From NCBI RefSeq assembly GCF_002939475.1, contig NZ_PKFQ01000001.1:4213001-4277000 (forward strand): DNA of 64,000 nucleotides, given 5' to 3'. The first letter of the stretch is position 1; each line of letters begins with the position of its first letter. Source of the DNA: Streptomyces cinnamoneus (GTDB taxonomy: Bacteria; Actinomycetota; Actinomycetes; Streptomycetales; Streptomycetaceae). The position numbers and the translations under genes were made by a program. Positions 8,400 through 16,029 of this stretch are shown here, in pieces. The notes under the pieces were generated by a model, which did no database searches, was not told where the DNA came from, and saw only the letters and a list, made by a program, of their open reading frames with translations.

Positions 8400-9282
8400 C
8401 ACCCCGCCCCAAGCCACCCCGGAAGGGGACCTCGCCGGGCTCGGCGCCGGACTCGACGCCCTCGACACCGCCCCGCCCGACCACACCCCCCTGCGGCAGG
8501 TCCTCCTCCACAAGGTCCTGCCCCCCGTAGCCGCCGTCGCCCTGGTGCTCGCCACCTGGAAACTCCTGGTCCTGGCCGGAGTGGCCGACGACTACAAACT
8601 CCCCGACCCCACCGCCGTCTGGCGCAGCCTGCGCGAACTCTGGCTCCAGGGCACCCTGTTCGACATCATCTGGACCAGCCTCTCCCGCGGCCTCCTGGGC
8701 TTCCTCGCCGCCCTCGCCCTCGGCACCCCCCTCGGCCTCCTCATCGCACGCCTCCCCCTCCTGCGCGCCGCCCTCGGCCCCCTCCTCTCCGGCCTCCAGT
8801 CACTGCCCTCCGTCGCCTGGGTCCCCGCCGCCGTCATCTGGCTCGGCATCACCGACACCGCCATGTACGCCGTCATCCTGCTCGGCGCCGTGCCCTCCAT
8901 CGCCAACGGCCTCGTCTCCGGCATCGACCAGGTCCCGCCCCTCTACCTCCGCGCCGGCCACACCATGGGCGCCACCGGCCTCAGGGCAACCCGCCACGTC
9001 CTGCTGCCCGCCGCCCTCCCCACCTATATCGCCGGGCTGAAACAAGGCTGGGCCTTCTCCTGGCGCTCCCTCATGGCCGCCGAACTCATCGCCTCCTCAC
9101 CCGAACTCGGCCTAGGACTAGGCCAATACCTCGACAACGCCCGCACCGACTCCGACATGCCGGCCGTCCTCGCCGGGATCATCCTGATTCTTCTGGTTGG
9201 TATCGCCATCGACCTCATCGTCTTCAGTCCACTTGAGCGCCGCGTGCTGCGGGCGCGCGGACTGCTTGCAGGGGCCAACTGA
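8386..9282 (+). CDS. ssuC: ABC transporter permease, sulfonate/nitrate type
   Basis: 298 residues with about six membrane segments after a 45-residue Asp/Pro-rich N-terminal tail. The cytoplasmic coupling (EAA) loop is around AGHTMGATGLRATRHVLLPAALPTYIAGLK, broken here as two motifs, AGHTMGATG and LLPAALPTYIAGL. Family: SsuC/TauC. Very C-rich coding strand (synonymous choice of C over G), opposite to cysC/cysD. Last gene of the run; a 233-bp gap follows. Confidence 0.9.
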   Translation: MASTDTPPQATPEGDLAGLGAGLDALDTAPPDHTPLRQVLLHKVLPPVAAVALVLATWKLLVLAGVADDYKLPDPTAVWRSLRELWLQGTLFDIIWTSLSRGLLGFLAALALGTPLGLLIARLPLLRAALGPLLSGLQSLPSVAWVPAAVIWLGITDTAMYAVILLGAVPSIANGLVSGIDQVPPLYLRAGHTMGATGLRATRHVLLPAALPTYIAGLKQGWAFSWRSLMAAELIASSPELGLGLGQYLDNARTDSDMPAVLAGIILILLVGIAIDLIVFSPLERRVLRARGLLAGAN

Positions 9283-9468
9283 GGCAATGTGCCAGGTACG
9301 GACGGTTGTAAATCCTCAAATAGCAGGCCGCCCAGAAGGCATCACCGCCAGAACATGCCCATTCCGGTTAGTCAACCCCTAAAACGCACTTGCGCAAAAA
9401 AACGTGGCTGCCGAGCGAGATCGTCATATGCTGTTCACACACGAGGGTTCAACTGTGTAGAGGCGAGA

Positions 9469-9485
9469 CGGAATTCAATATTCCG
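9469..9485. promoter_or_regulatory. dyad CGGAAT-N5-ATTCCG upstream of SARP gene
   Basis: Perfect 6-bp half-sites with a 5-base AT-rich spacer, ending 30 bp before the TTG start of the SARP gene, in a locally AT-rich intergenic stretch (9283-9515). Position fits an operator overlapping the promoter or leader. No regulator is assigned. Confidence 0.4.
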
Positions 9486-9515
9486 TTTTCCGTCATCTCA
9501 ACGGGGAGGCATCTG

Positions 9516-10313
9516 TTGAACTTGCGGCTTCTGGGAACCGTAGAGGTCGTGGACGACGACGGCGTCCTGATTCCGATCGGTGCGCCCATGCTCCGCGCCA
9601 CTCTGGCGGCGCTCGCGCTGCGGGCCGGGCATGTCGTACCGGTCGGTGAATTGATGGATCAGCTCTGGGGCGGTCGGCCCCCGGCCACGGCGGGCGCCAC
9701 GTTGCGCAATTACATCAAGCGCCTGCGCAAGGTGATACCGAAGGACCGCATCCGAACGGAATCGGGTGGCTACCGCCTCGACGTCGAACCGGCCGACGTC
9801 GACGTGCTGCGATTCCGTGAGCTACGGGCGTGTGCGCGGGCGCTGACCGGGAGCGACCCCCAGGCGGCGGCGCGGACGCTCGACGCGGCGCTCGCCCTGT
9901 GGCGGGGCACACCCTTCACCGACCTCGGCGACGGTCCGCTGCGGTCGCTGGAGCAGCCGCGGCTGGAGGACCTGTACCTCGCGACGGTCGAGGAACGCTT
10001 CGCGATCGGGCTCGACCTGGGCGAACACCATGTGCTCGTCGACGAGATCATGGTCATGAGCCAGGTCTACTACCTGCGGGAACGGCTGCTCCACCAGCTG
10101 ATCGTCGCCCTGTACCGCTGTGGGCGCACAGCGGAGGCGCTGGCCGCCTACCGCTCCGCCCGCAAGCGTCTGGTCGCCGAGCTGGGGATCGAGCCCGGCA
10201 TGCACCTGCGCAAGCTGGAGCAGGCGATCCTGCGGTCCGACCCGGAGCTGGCGGGGGAGCGCTCCGGCTGGGCCGGCGTGCCCTCGCGCGCACCCCTCCA
10301 GCGGGCCGGCTGA
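9516..10313 (+). CDS. SARP-family transcriptional activator
   Basis: 265 residues from TTG 9516, with GGGGAGG at 9503-9509 as ribosome site; the open frame runs further upstream but that extension looks noncoding. An OmpR-type winged helix (about 1-95: NLRLLGTVEVVDDDG, LMDQLWGGRPPATAGATLRNYIKRLRK, GGYRLDV) is followed by a bacterial transcriptional activation domain (about 100-250, ending YRSARKRLVAELGIEPG). No ATPase domain, so a small SARP such as those in antibiotic clusters, which bind direct repeats near -35 elements. Sits between the sulfur/lanthipeptide run and the sulfotransferase, the natural candidate pathway activator. Confidence 0.9.
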   Translation: MNLRLLGTVEVVDDDGVLIPIGAPMLRATLAALALRAGHVVPVGELMDQLWGGRPPATAGATLRNYIKRLRKVIPKDRIRTESGGYRLDVEPADVDVLRFRELRACARALTGSDPQAAARTLDAALALWRGTPFTDLGDGPLRSLEQPRLEDLYLATVEERFAIGLDLGEHHVLVDEIMVMSQVYYLRERLLHQLIVALYRCGRTAEALAAYRSARKRLVAELGIEPGMHLRKLEQAILRSDPELAGERSGWAGVPSRAPLQRAG

Positions 10314-10409
10314 GGCCCGGAGCGGGCGCCGGAAAAGGATGCGGCCCGGCCGGCCGCCCGTTCCGCCGCCCCCGTCGATTCATCCGCCTCTCGTCCGACC
10401 GGAGTGATC

Positions 10410-11435
10410 ATGCGGCCTTTGTCTTTTGTCGTCGGAACGGGCCGGAGCGGCTCGACCGTTCTGTCCCGGATCATCAACCTGCACCCGGAAGCCCTCAGTC
10501 TCAACGAATTGGTCAATTCGCTCAGCGGTGCCGACATGCTGCCTGCGCGACCCCTTGGCGGAAGAGAATTCTGGGGCATTCTCGCCGAGCCGAACCATGC
10601 CTATGACGGGCTGCTGCGCGCGGGCGCGTCCATCGAGGAATTCCTCTATCCCAAGAATCCCGGCCGGTACACCCCGGAAACGGGGATCCCGGCGCTCTCC
10701 ATGATGGTGCTGCCGCATCTGACGGACGATCCCGACGGACTTCTCGACTGGCTGGAGCCGCAGATCCGGGCATGGCCGGTCCGCCCGGCGGACCAGCACT
10801 ACAGGCAACTCTTCGACGTATTGTGCGAACGTTTCGACCGTGCGGTCGTCATCGAGAGGTCAGGATATTCCCTGAAATCCGTACCCGCCCTGCGGAAGGC
10901 GTTCCCTGAGGCCAGGTTCGTCCATTCGTTCCGCCACGGCCCCGACTGCGCGCTCTCCATGAGCCGCCACCCCGGCTTCCGCATGATCTCGCTGGTCTCG
11001 CAGATCCTCGAAGCCGCCGGGGTGGAGTCCCCGGCCGAGCTGACCGAGGACCACGTGGCACGGCTGCCCGAGGACCTGGCCGAGCTGGTCAGGCACGGTT
11101 TCGCCCCCGACCTGGTGGTCAGGTCCGAGGCCCCGGCGCACCACCTGGGGAAGGTGTGGTCCCAGGCGATAGCCGAGGGCACGCGGCATCTGAACGAGCT
11201 GCCGGAGGACCGGCACATGGCCCTGGGTTACGAACAACTCCTCGACGCACCGGAGCGAGAACTCACCCGCCTCGCGGAGTTCACCGGCCTGACACCGACC
11301 CTCGAATGGCTGGCCGCCTCGCGGGAGTTGCTCGACAACGGAAGGCGCGGCGGCTCCCGCCGGCTGCCCGCGGACCAATTGCGCGCCCTGGAAGCGAGTT
11401 GCGCGCCCGGCATGCGGATCCTCGCCGGCGTCTGA
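10410..11435 (+). CDS. PAPS-dependent sulfotransferase
   Basis: 341 residues from ATG 10410 (GGAG at 10401-10404; a GTG at 10404 is possible). The 5'-phosphosulfate loop is GTGRSGST (residues 9-16). The 3'-phosphate site has Arg175 and Ser183 in RHGPDCALS, eight residues apart as in classical sulfotransferases. No membrane segment or signal peptide, so a soluble enzyme acting on a small molecule or peptide hydroxyl. Acceptor unknown. Its position beside PAPS-making genes and a lanthipeptide with a core Tyr and Thr suggests the peptide or an intermediate as substrate. This is the last gene I would place in the cluster. Confidence 0.88.
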   Translation: MRPLSFVVGTGRSGSTVLSRIINLHPEALSLNELVNSLSGADMLPARPLGGREFWGILAEPNHAYDGLLRAGASIEEFLYPKNPGRYTPETGIPALSMMVLPHLTDDPDGLLDWLEPQIRAWPVRPADQHYRQLFDVLCERFDRAVVIERSGYSLKSVPALRKAFPEARFVHSFRHGPDCALSMSRHPGFRMISLVSQILEAAGVESPAELTEDHVARLPEDLAELVRHGFAPDLVVRSEAPAHHLGKVWSQAIAEGTRHLNELPEDRHMALGYEQLLDAPERELTRLAEFTGLTPTLEWLAASRELLDNGRRGGSRRLPADQLRALEASCAPGMRILAGV

Positions 11436-11568
11436 TTCCGACGTCTGATTCCGCTGCCTGACCCGCGGTTTCCGGTGCCGGTGCCTGATTCCCCCGCGCG
11501 GAACCCACGACCTCCGCCTCAACTCTCCCATCCACCCGTGTTCTTGATCGTCGCAAGGAGGCTCAACC

Positions 11569-12609
11569 ATGCGCGCGCGCACCACATTCGTCTCCCTGGC
11601 CGCGGTATTGGTCACTGCTGTCGCGGGGGCGGTCCCCGCGACCGCCGCTGCACCCGCACCCGGCCACGCCGCGAACCACGACAGCGACCGGCCGTGCACA
11701 CCGGACGTCTCCCTCGCCGGATTCTCCGACGCCCTCGACAAGACGTACTTCCAGGGCTCCTACGTCGGCAACCTCTCCGCCCTCGCCCGGGACTCCGGCG
11801 GCCGGACCGCCGCGCTGTCCGACCGTTCGCTGCTGTTCACGCTCGACGCGCAGCGCAAGCCCGAGCGCGTCCTACGGCTCGCGGACGAGAACGGCAAGGA
11901 CCTCGACTCCGAGGGCCTGGTCATCGACCGGGACGGCGGATATCTGGTGACCTCCGAGACCGAGCCGTCCGTCCGCCGCTACGACCGGGACGGCAAGCTG
12001 CTCGGCGCGCTGCCCGTACCGGACGAGCTCCGCGTCGCGCCGGCCGGGAAGGCCCAGCTCAACCAGACCTTCGAGGGCCTCACCCTGCTGCCCGGCGGCA
12101 ACACGCTCGTCGCCTCGATGGAGGGCGCGCTCAGCGGTGACGGCACGGACGACCAGGGCCGCCCCCTCGTCCGCTTCCAGACCTGGCAACGGTCCGGCGG
12201 ACACGGCGAGTTCGGCCTCGGTCGGCAGTACGCCTACCCCGTCGACAAGACCCTCGGCGTCTCCGAGGTCACGGCCGCCGACGAGAGTCACCTGCTGGTC
12301 CTGGAGCGGGGATTCTCCGCGACGACGGGTCTGACGGTCCGGCTCTACCTCGCCGACCTGTCCGCCGCGCGGACCGACGCCGGCCGTCCGGTGCCGAAGC
12401 GGCTGCTCGCCGACCTCGGCGGCTGCACGTCCCCCGACGCCCACCACCCCACCCCGCAGCCCAACCCGCTGCTCGACAACGTCGAGGGGATGACCGTCAC
12501 GGGCCGGGAGCCCGACGGACGGCTGAAGCTGCTGCTCGTCAGCGACGACAACCAGAGCACCCGGCAGGTCACGCGCCTGTACGAACTCACCGTCCGCGTC
12601 TGCGACTGA
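11569..12609 (+). CDS. secreted phytase-like esterase (esterase-like activity of phytase family)
   Basis: 346 residues. Sec signal peptide (about 1-27, ending ATAAA). The mature protein has FSDALDKTYFQGSYVGNLSALARDS, DSEGLVIDRDGGYLVTSETEPSVRRY and DNVEGMTVTG, the strands of a beta-propeller in the phytase-like family. AAGGAGG precedes the ATG. Probably an exported hydrolase of phosphoesters or related; substrate not predictable. Monocistronic, convergent with the transporter downstream. Confidence 0.78.
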   Translation: MRARTTFVSLAAVLVTAVAGAVPATAAAPAPGHAANHDSDRPCTPDVSLAGFSDALDKTYFQGSYVGNLSALARDSGGRTAALSDRSLLFTLDAQRKPERVLRLADENGKDLDSEGLVIDRDGGYLVTSETEPSVRRYDRDGKLLGALPVPDELRVAPAGKAQLNQTFEGLTLLPGGNTLVASMEGALSGDGTDDQGRPLVRFQTWQRSGGHGEFGLGRQYAYPVDKTLGVSEVTAADESHLLVLERGFSATTGLTVRLYLADLSAARTDAGRPVPKRLLADLGGCTSPDAHHPTPQPNPLLDNVEGMTVTGREPDGRLKLLLVSDDNQSTRQVTRLYELTVRVCD

Positions 12610-12638
12610 CCCCGCGGGGGCGCGTGGCGCCCGCCCGC

Positions 12639-13484
12639 TCAGGCCACCCCGGCCTCCGCCGGGGCCTCCCCGAAGCGGGCCAGCGCCAGCGCCCCCAGCA
12701 CCGCCAGCGCGAACCCCGCCACGGCCAGCGGCATCAGCCCCGCGCGGGTGCTGTCCCCGAGCCAGGCGACGCCCACCCAGGCCGGGCCCAGGGTCTCGCC
12801 GACGACCATGCCGGCCGTGGCGGCCGTCACCGAGCCGCGCTGCAGGGCGGACGTCAGGAGCAGGAAGGCGGCCCCGCCGCCCAGCAGCAGCGCGTACGTG
12901 GCCGGGTTCGCCGGCAGCCTGGTCTCCGGCACGCCCTCGACGAGGCGCACCGCCACCTCGACGACCCCGAACCCGCAGCCCGCCCCCAGCCCCAGCGCCG
13001 CCGCCCGCGCCCGCCCCCGGAGCCGGCCCGCCGCCGCGCCGAAGGCGAGGACGCCCCCCGCGGCGCACAGGGTGCCCCAGCGCAGCGCCGCCGAGCCCGT
13101 TCCCGAGCCCTCCTCGCCGGACGCCAGGCCCAGCATCGCCAGCCCGCCGCACACCACGAGCACCGCCGCCCACTCCACCGGGCTCAGCCGGACCCCCAGG
13201 ACGCGCGAGGCGGTGACGGCCGTGACGGCGAGGCTCGCGGCCAGGGCCGCGCTCACCGCGTAGATGGGGAGCTGGCGGAGGGCGATCACCTCCAGCACGA
13301 ATCCGAGCGCGTCCAGGCCGAGTCCCGCGAGGTAGCGCCACTGGCGCAGGACGCGCAGCAGCAGGACCGGGTCGACGCCCGAGCCCGTGCCGGGCGGGGC
13401 CGCCCGCGCGGCCGCGGCCTGGAGGACGGACGCGGTGCCGAAGCAGACCGCCGTGCCGAGCGCGCACACCATGCCGAGGGTCAC
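12639..13484 (-). CDS. DMT-family (EamA-like) transporter
   Basis: 281 residues with about ten hydrophobic segments in two repeats, the fold of drug/metabolite transporters. N-terminus MTLGMVCALGTAVCFGTAS is typical. Gly/Ala/Leu-rich throughout. Substrate unknown. Divergent from the small lipoprotein gene, with only 59 bp between starts. Confidence 0.8.
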   Translation of the reverse strand: MTLGMVCALGTAVCFGTASVLQAAAARAAPPGTGSGVDPVLLLRVLRQWRYLAGLGLDALGFVLEVIALRQLPIYAVSAALAASLAVTAVTASRVLGVRLSPVEWAAVLVVCGGLAMLGLASGEEGSGTGSAALRWGTLCAAGGVLAFGAAAGRLRGRARAAALGLGAGCGFGVVEVAVRLVEGVPETRLPANPATYALLLGGGAAFLLLTSALQRGSVTAATAGMVVGETLGPAWVGVAWLGDSTRAGLMPLAVAGFALAVLGALALARFGEAPAEAGVA

Positions 13485-13543
13485 GGTCCGACTGTAGGGC
13501 GTTTAGGGTGTACGCACTTTCGAACACGACGGGGGCGTCACAG

Positions 13544-13906
13544 ATGGAACAGAAGGAACCGATACCTCGGAAACCGGTCAAGGCGCGCAGGCGCCTGCGG
13601 TCCAGCACGGTCGTGCTCGGCGGCATGGGCGTCCTCGCCACCGCCCTGACCTCCTGCGGCTCCGAGCCCGACAAGCGCTGCGTCGACCGCAACAGCTACG
13701 AGGCCGGCCGGGGCTACCGTGTGCTCGACTCCAAGGCGTGCTCCAGCAAGAGCGGCAGCGGAGGCAGCTCCGGGACCTGGTACTACAACTCCGGTAATTC
13801 TGGCACCTATGCCAAGAGCGGCACCTTCGACAAGGGCAAGGCCGTCTCCCGCGGCGGCTTCGGCTGCTCGTCCTCCTCCAGCCACTCCGGCTCGAGCGGC
13901 GGCTGA
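13544..13906 (+). CDS. small Ser/Gly-rich lipoprotein-like protein (YgiB-like)
   Basis: 120 residues from ATG 13544 (GTG 13508 is a possible longer start). Basic N-terminus, hydrophobic stretch and a Cys in TSCGSE as in lipoproteins. The rest is Ser/Gly/Tyr-rich with a CVDRNSYEAGRGYRVLDSKAC stretch spanning two Cys. It ends 8 bp before a glutathionylspermidine-synthase-like gene. In enterobacteria YgiB (DUF1190) pairs with YgiC in the same way, so I read this as the actinobacterial partner. Function in the cell envelope is inferred. Confidence 0.6.
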   Translation: MEQKEPIPRKPVKARRRLRSSTVVLGGMGVLATALTSCGSEPDKRCVDRNSYEAGRGYRVLDSKACSSKSGSGGSSGTWYYNSGNSGTYAKSGTFDKGKAVSRGGFGCSSSSSHSGSSGG

Positions 13907-13914
13907 GCCCGGCG

Positions 13915-15108
13915 ATGCGACGCCACAGCACCACCCCGCGCCCCGGCTGGCAGGAGACCGTCGAGGAGCAGGGCCTGATCTACCCCCTCTCCCGCCAGGC
14001 GGACGGCTCCCTCGCCCCGTACTGGGACGAGAGCGCGTACTACGTCTTCTCCCTGCCCGAGGTCGAGGCCCTGGAGGAGGTCGTCGAGGAGCTGCACGAG
14101 ATGTGCCTGGCCGCGGCCGGGCACATCGTGGAGCACCACCGCTTCGCCGACCTCGGCATCACCGACCCGCGCCTGGCCGACCTCGTCGCCGAGTCGTGGC
14201 GGCGGAGGGAGGAACTGCCGTCGGTCTACGGCCGGTTCGACCTGCGCTACGACGGCACGGGCCCCGCCAAGATGCTGGAGTACAACGCCGACACCCCCAC
14301 CTCGCTGGTGGAGGCGGCCAGCCCGCAGTGGTTCTGGATGGAGGAGCGCTTCGCCGAGGTCCCCCACGCCGACCAGTGGAACTCCCTCCACGAGCGGCTG
14401 GTCGACGCCTGGAGGCGCCAGGCGGCGCTGCTGCCGCCCGGTGTGCCCCTGCACTTCGCCCACTCGGCCGGGGACGAGCTGGGCGAGGACCTGATGACGG
14501 TCGCCTACCTGCGCGAGACCGCCGAACAGGCCGGGATCACCACCGAAGCGATCTCGATGGAGGACATCGGCTGGGACCGGCTCTCGGGCCGGTTCGTCGA
14601 CAAGAAGCTCCGCTTCGTACGGGCCTGCTTCAAGCTGTACCCGTGGGAGTGGCTGGTCGCCGACGACTTCGGGCCGGCCGCCCTCGACACCCTCGACAAC
14701 GGCGGCGGGACGGGCTCGACCCTGTGGATCGAGCCCGCCTGGAAGATGCTGCTCTCCAACAAGGCCCTGCTGGCCGTCCTCTGGGAGCTCTTCCCCGGCC
14801 ACCCGAACCTGCTGCCCGCCTACCTCGACGGCCCGCGCGAGCTGGCCGGCACGGGCGGCTACGCGGCCAAGCCCCTGCTGGGCCGTGAGGGCGCCGGCAT
14901 CACCCTGCACCCCCCGGGCGCCGCCCCGGCCATACGCCCGGAGCCCTGCTGCTACCAGCAGCTCGCGCCGCTGCCCGACTTCGACGGCAACCACGTGGTG
15001 CTGGGCGCCTGGGTCGTCGAGGGCGAGCCGGCCGGGCTCGGCATCCGCGAGTCGTCAGGGCTGATCACGGACGAGTACGCGCGGTTCGTCCCCCACGTGA
15101 TCCTCTAG
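13915..15108 (+). CDS. glutathionylspermidine synthase family protein (YgiC-like)
   Basis: 397 residues of the ATP-grasp C-terminal synthetase family. Motifs YPLSRQADGSLAPYWDE, GRFDLRYDGTGPAKMLEYNADTPTSLVEA and WIEPAWKMLLSNKALLAVLWELFPGHPNLLPAY match YgiC/YjfC. The family ligates an amine or peptide using ATP, but Streptomyces lack glutathionylspermidine, so the real substrate is unknown. Coupled with the small protein 8 bp upstream. Converges on the methyltransferase with a 27-bp gap. Confidence 0.85.
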   Translation: MRRHSTTPRPGWQETVEEQGLIYPLSRQADGSLAPYWDESAYYVFSLPEVEALEEVVEELHEMCLAAAGHIVEHHRFADLGITDPRLADLVAESWRRREELPSVYGRFDLRYDGTGPAKMLEYNADTPTSLVEAASPQWFWMEERFAEVPHADQWNSLHERLVDAWRRQAALLPPGVPLHFAHSAGDELGEDLMTVAYLRETAEQAGITTEAISMEDIGWDRLSGRFVDKKLRFVRACFKLYPWEWLVADDFGPAALDTLDNGGGTGSTLWIEPAWKMLLSNKALLAVLWELFPGHPNLLPAYLDGPRELAGTGGYAAKPLLGREGAGITLHPPGAAPAIRPEPCCYQQLAPLPDFDGNHVVLGAWVVEGEPAGLGIRESSGLITDEYARFVPHVIL

Positions 15109-15135
15109 CGGCGGCTGCCACCCCTGCTCATCCCC

Positions 15136-15948
15136 CTACCGCACCCCCTCCACCAGCCACCCCGACATCTCGTCCCCACCCGGCATCGGCCGGCCCAGCG
15201 CCTCACCCACGCCCGCGAACGTCCGTACCTCCGCTCGCCACCCGCGCTCCGCGAGCAGCGTCGTGGGGTCGTCCGTCCCGTAGCGCCACGGCGAGCCCCA
15301 CGTGGCCATCAGGTCCAGCACCGGCCGGGTCTCGGGAGCGGCGAGCATCGCCCCGGCGACGAAGTCGGCCAGCAGGCGGCTGCCCGGCGCGGAGAGGGCC
15401 GAGATCCGGTCGAGGAGGGTGTGGACGTCGGGCTCCTCCAGATACTGGGTGAGCCCCTCCACCAGCCAGCACGTGGGCAGGTCCGCCCTGAACCCCGCGT
15501 CGGCCAGGGCCTCCTCCCAGCCGGCCGCCGCGAGGTCGGCGCCCACCGCGGTCCGGTGGCAGGTCGGCGCGACGCCGCCCAGCAGGCGCTCCTTGTGGGC
15601 CAGCAACTCCGGCCGGTCCAGCTCGTAGAGGGTCACGTCGGCCGGCAGCCGCAGCCGGTACGCGCGCGTGTCCATCCCCGCCGCGACGATCACGAGCTGG
15701 CGAGGACCCCCGTCCCCCACCGCACCCCCGATCGCGTCGTCGAAGAAGCGCGTCCGCACCGGGATCGCCGGTACGTCGCCGAACGCGTCCAGCCGGGCCG
15801 TGCCCGCCGGCCCCGCCAGGGCGGCGGCCAGGGGATCGTGGAAGAGGGCGTCGTCCCGCGCCGATTCCCGCGCGCGCTGGGCCGCGGTGACGAGGGACGT
15901 GCCCGCTACAGGGTCGAGTGTGAAGGCGGATGTGTTCTGGTTCGTCAT
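15136..15948 (-). CDS. class I SAM-dependent methyltransferase (PPM1/LCM-like)
   Basis: 270 residues from ATG at 15948. Family of leucine-carboxyl-methyltransferase-like proteins: FHDPLAAAL, VRTRFFDDAI, VIVAAGMDTRAYRL and VTLYELDRPELLAHKERLL are the conserved blocks; WLVEGLTQYLE is the post-SAM motif. Substrate unknown. Divergent from the AsnC regulator (81 bp between starts), which may control it. Confidence 0.85.
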   Translation of the reverse strand: MTNQNTSAFTLDPVAGTSLVTAAQRARESARDDALFHDPLAAALAGPAGTARLDAFGDVPAIPVRTRFFDDAIGGAVGDGGPRQLVIVAAGMDTRAYRLRLPADVTLYELDRPELLAHKERLLGGVAPTCHRTAVGADLAAAGWEEALADAGFRADLPTCWLVEGLTQYLEEPDVHTLLDRISALSAPGSRLLADFVAGAMLAAPETRPVLDLMATWGSPWRYGTDDPTTLLAERGWRAEVRTFAGVGEALGRPMPGGDEMSGWLVEGVR

Positions 15949-16029
15949 GCCGACGACCCTCGCCGCGCCGGGCGCCTCCCGTCCCCGGCCGGCCGCTCCA
16001 TGACGGATTCCGGCATCCGATAGCTTCCT

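Noticed and set aside
9433..9453. GTTCACA/GTTCAAC direct repeats as a SARP-binding box
   Set aside because: Spaced 14 bp rather than the 11 or 22 bp expected for SARP heptamers; too weak.
9390..9515. N-terminal extension of the SARP frame
   Set aside because: AT-rich noncoding look, no family similarity, and a good ribosome site precedes TTG 9516.
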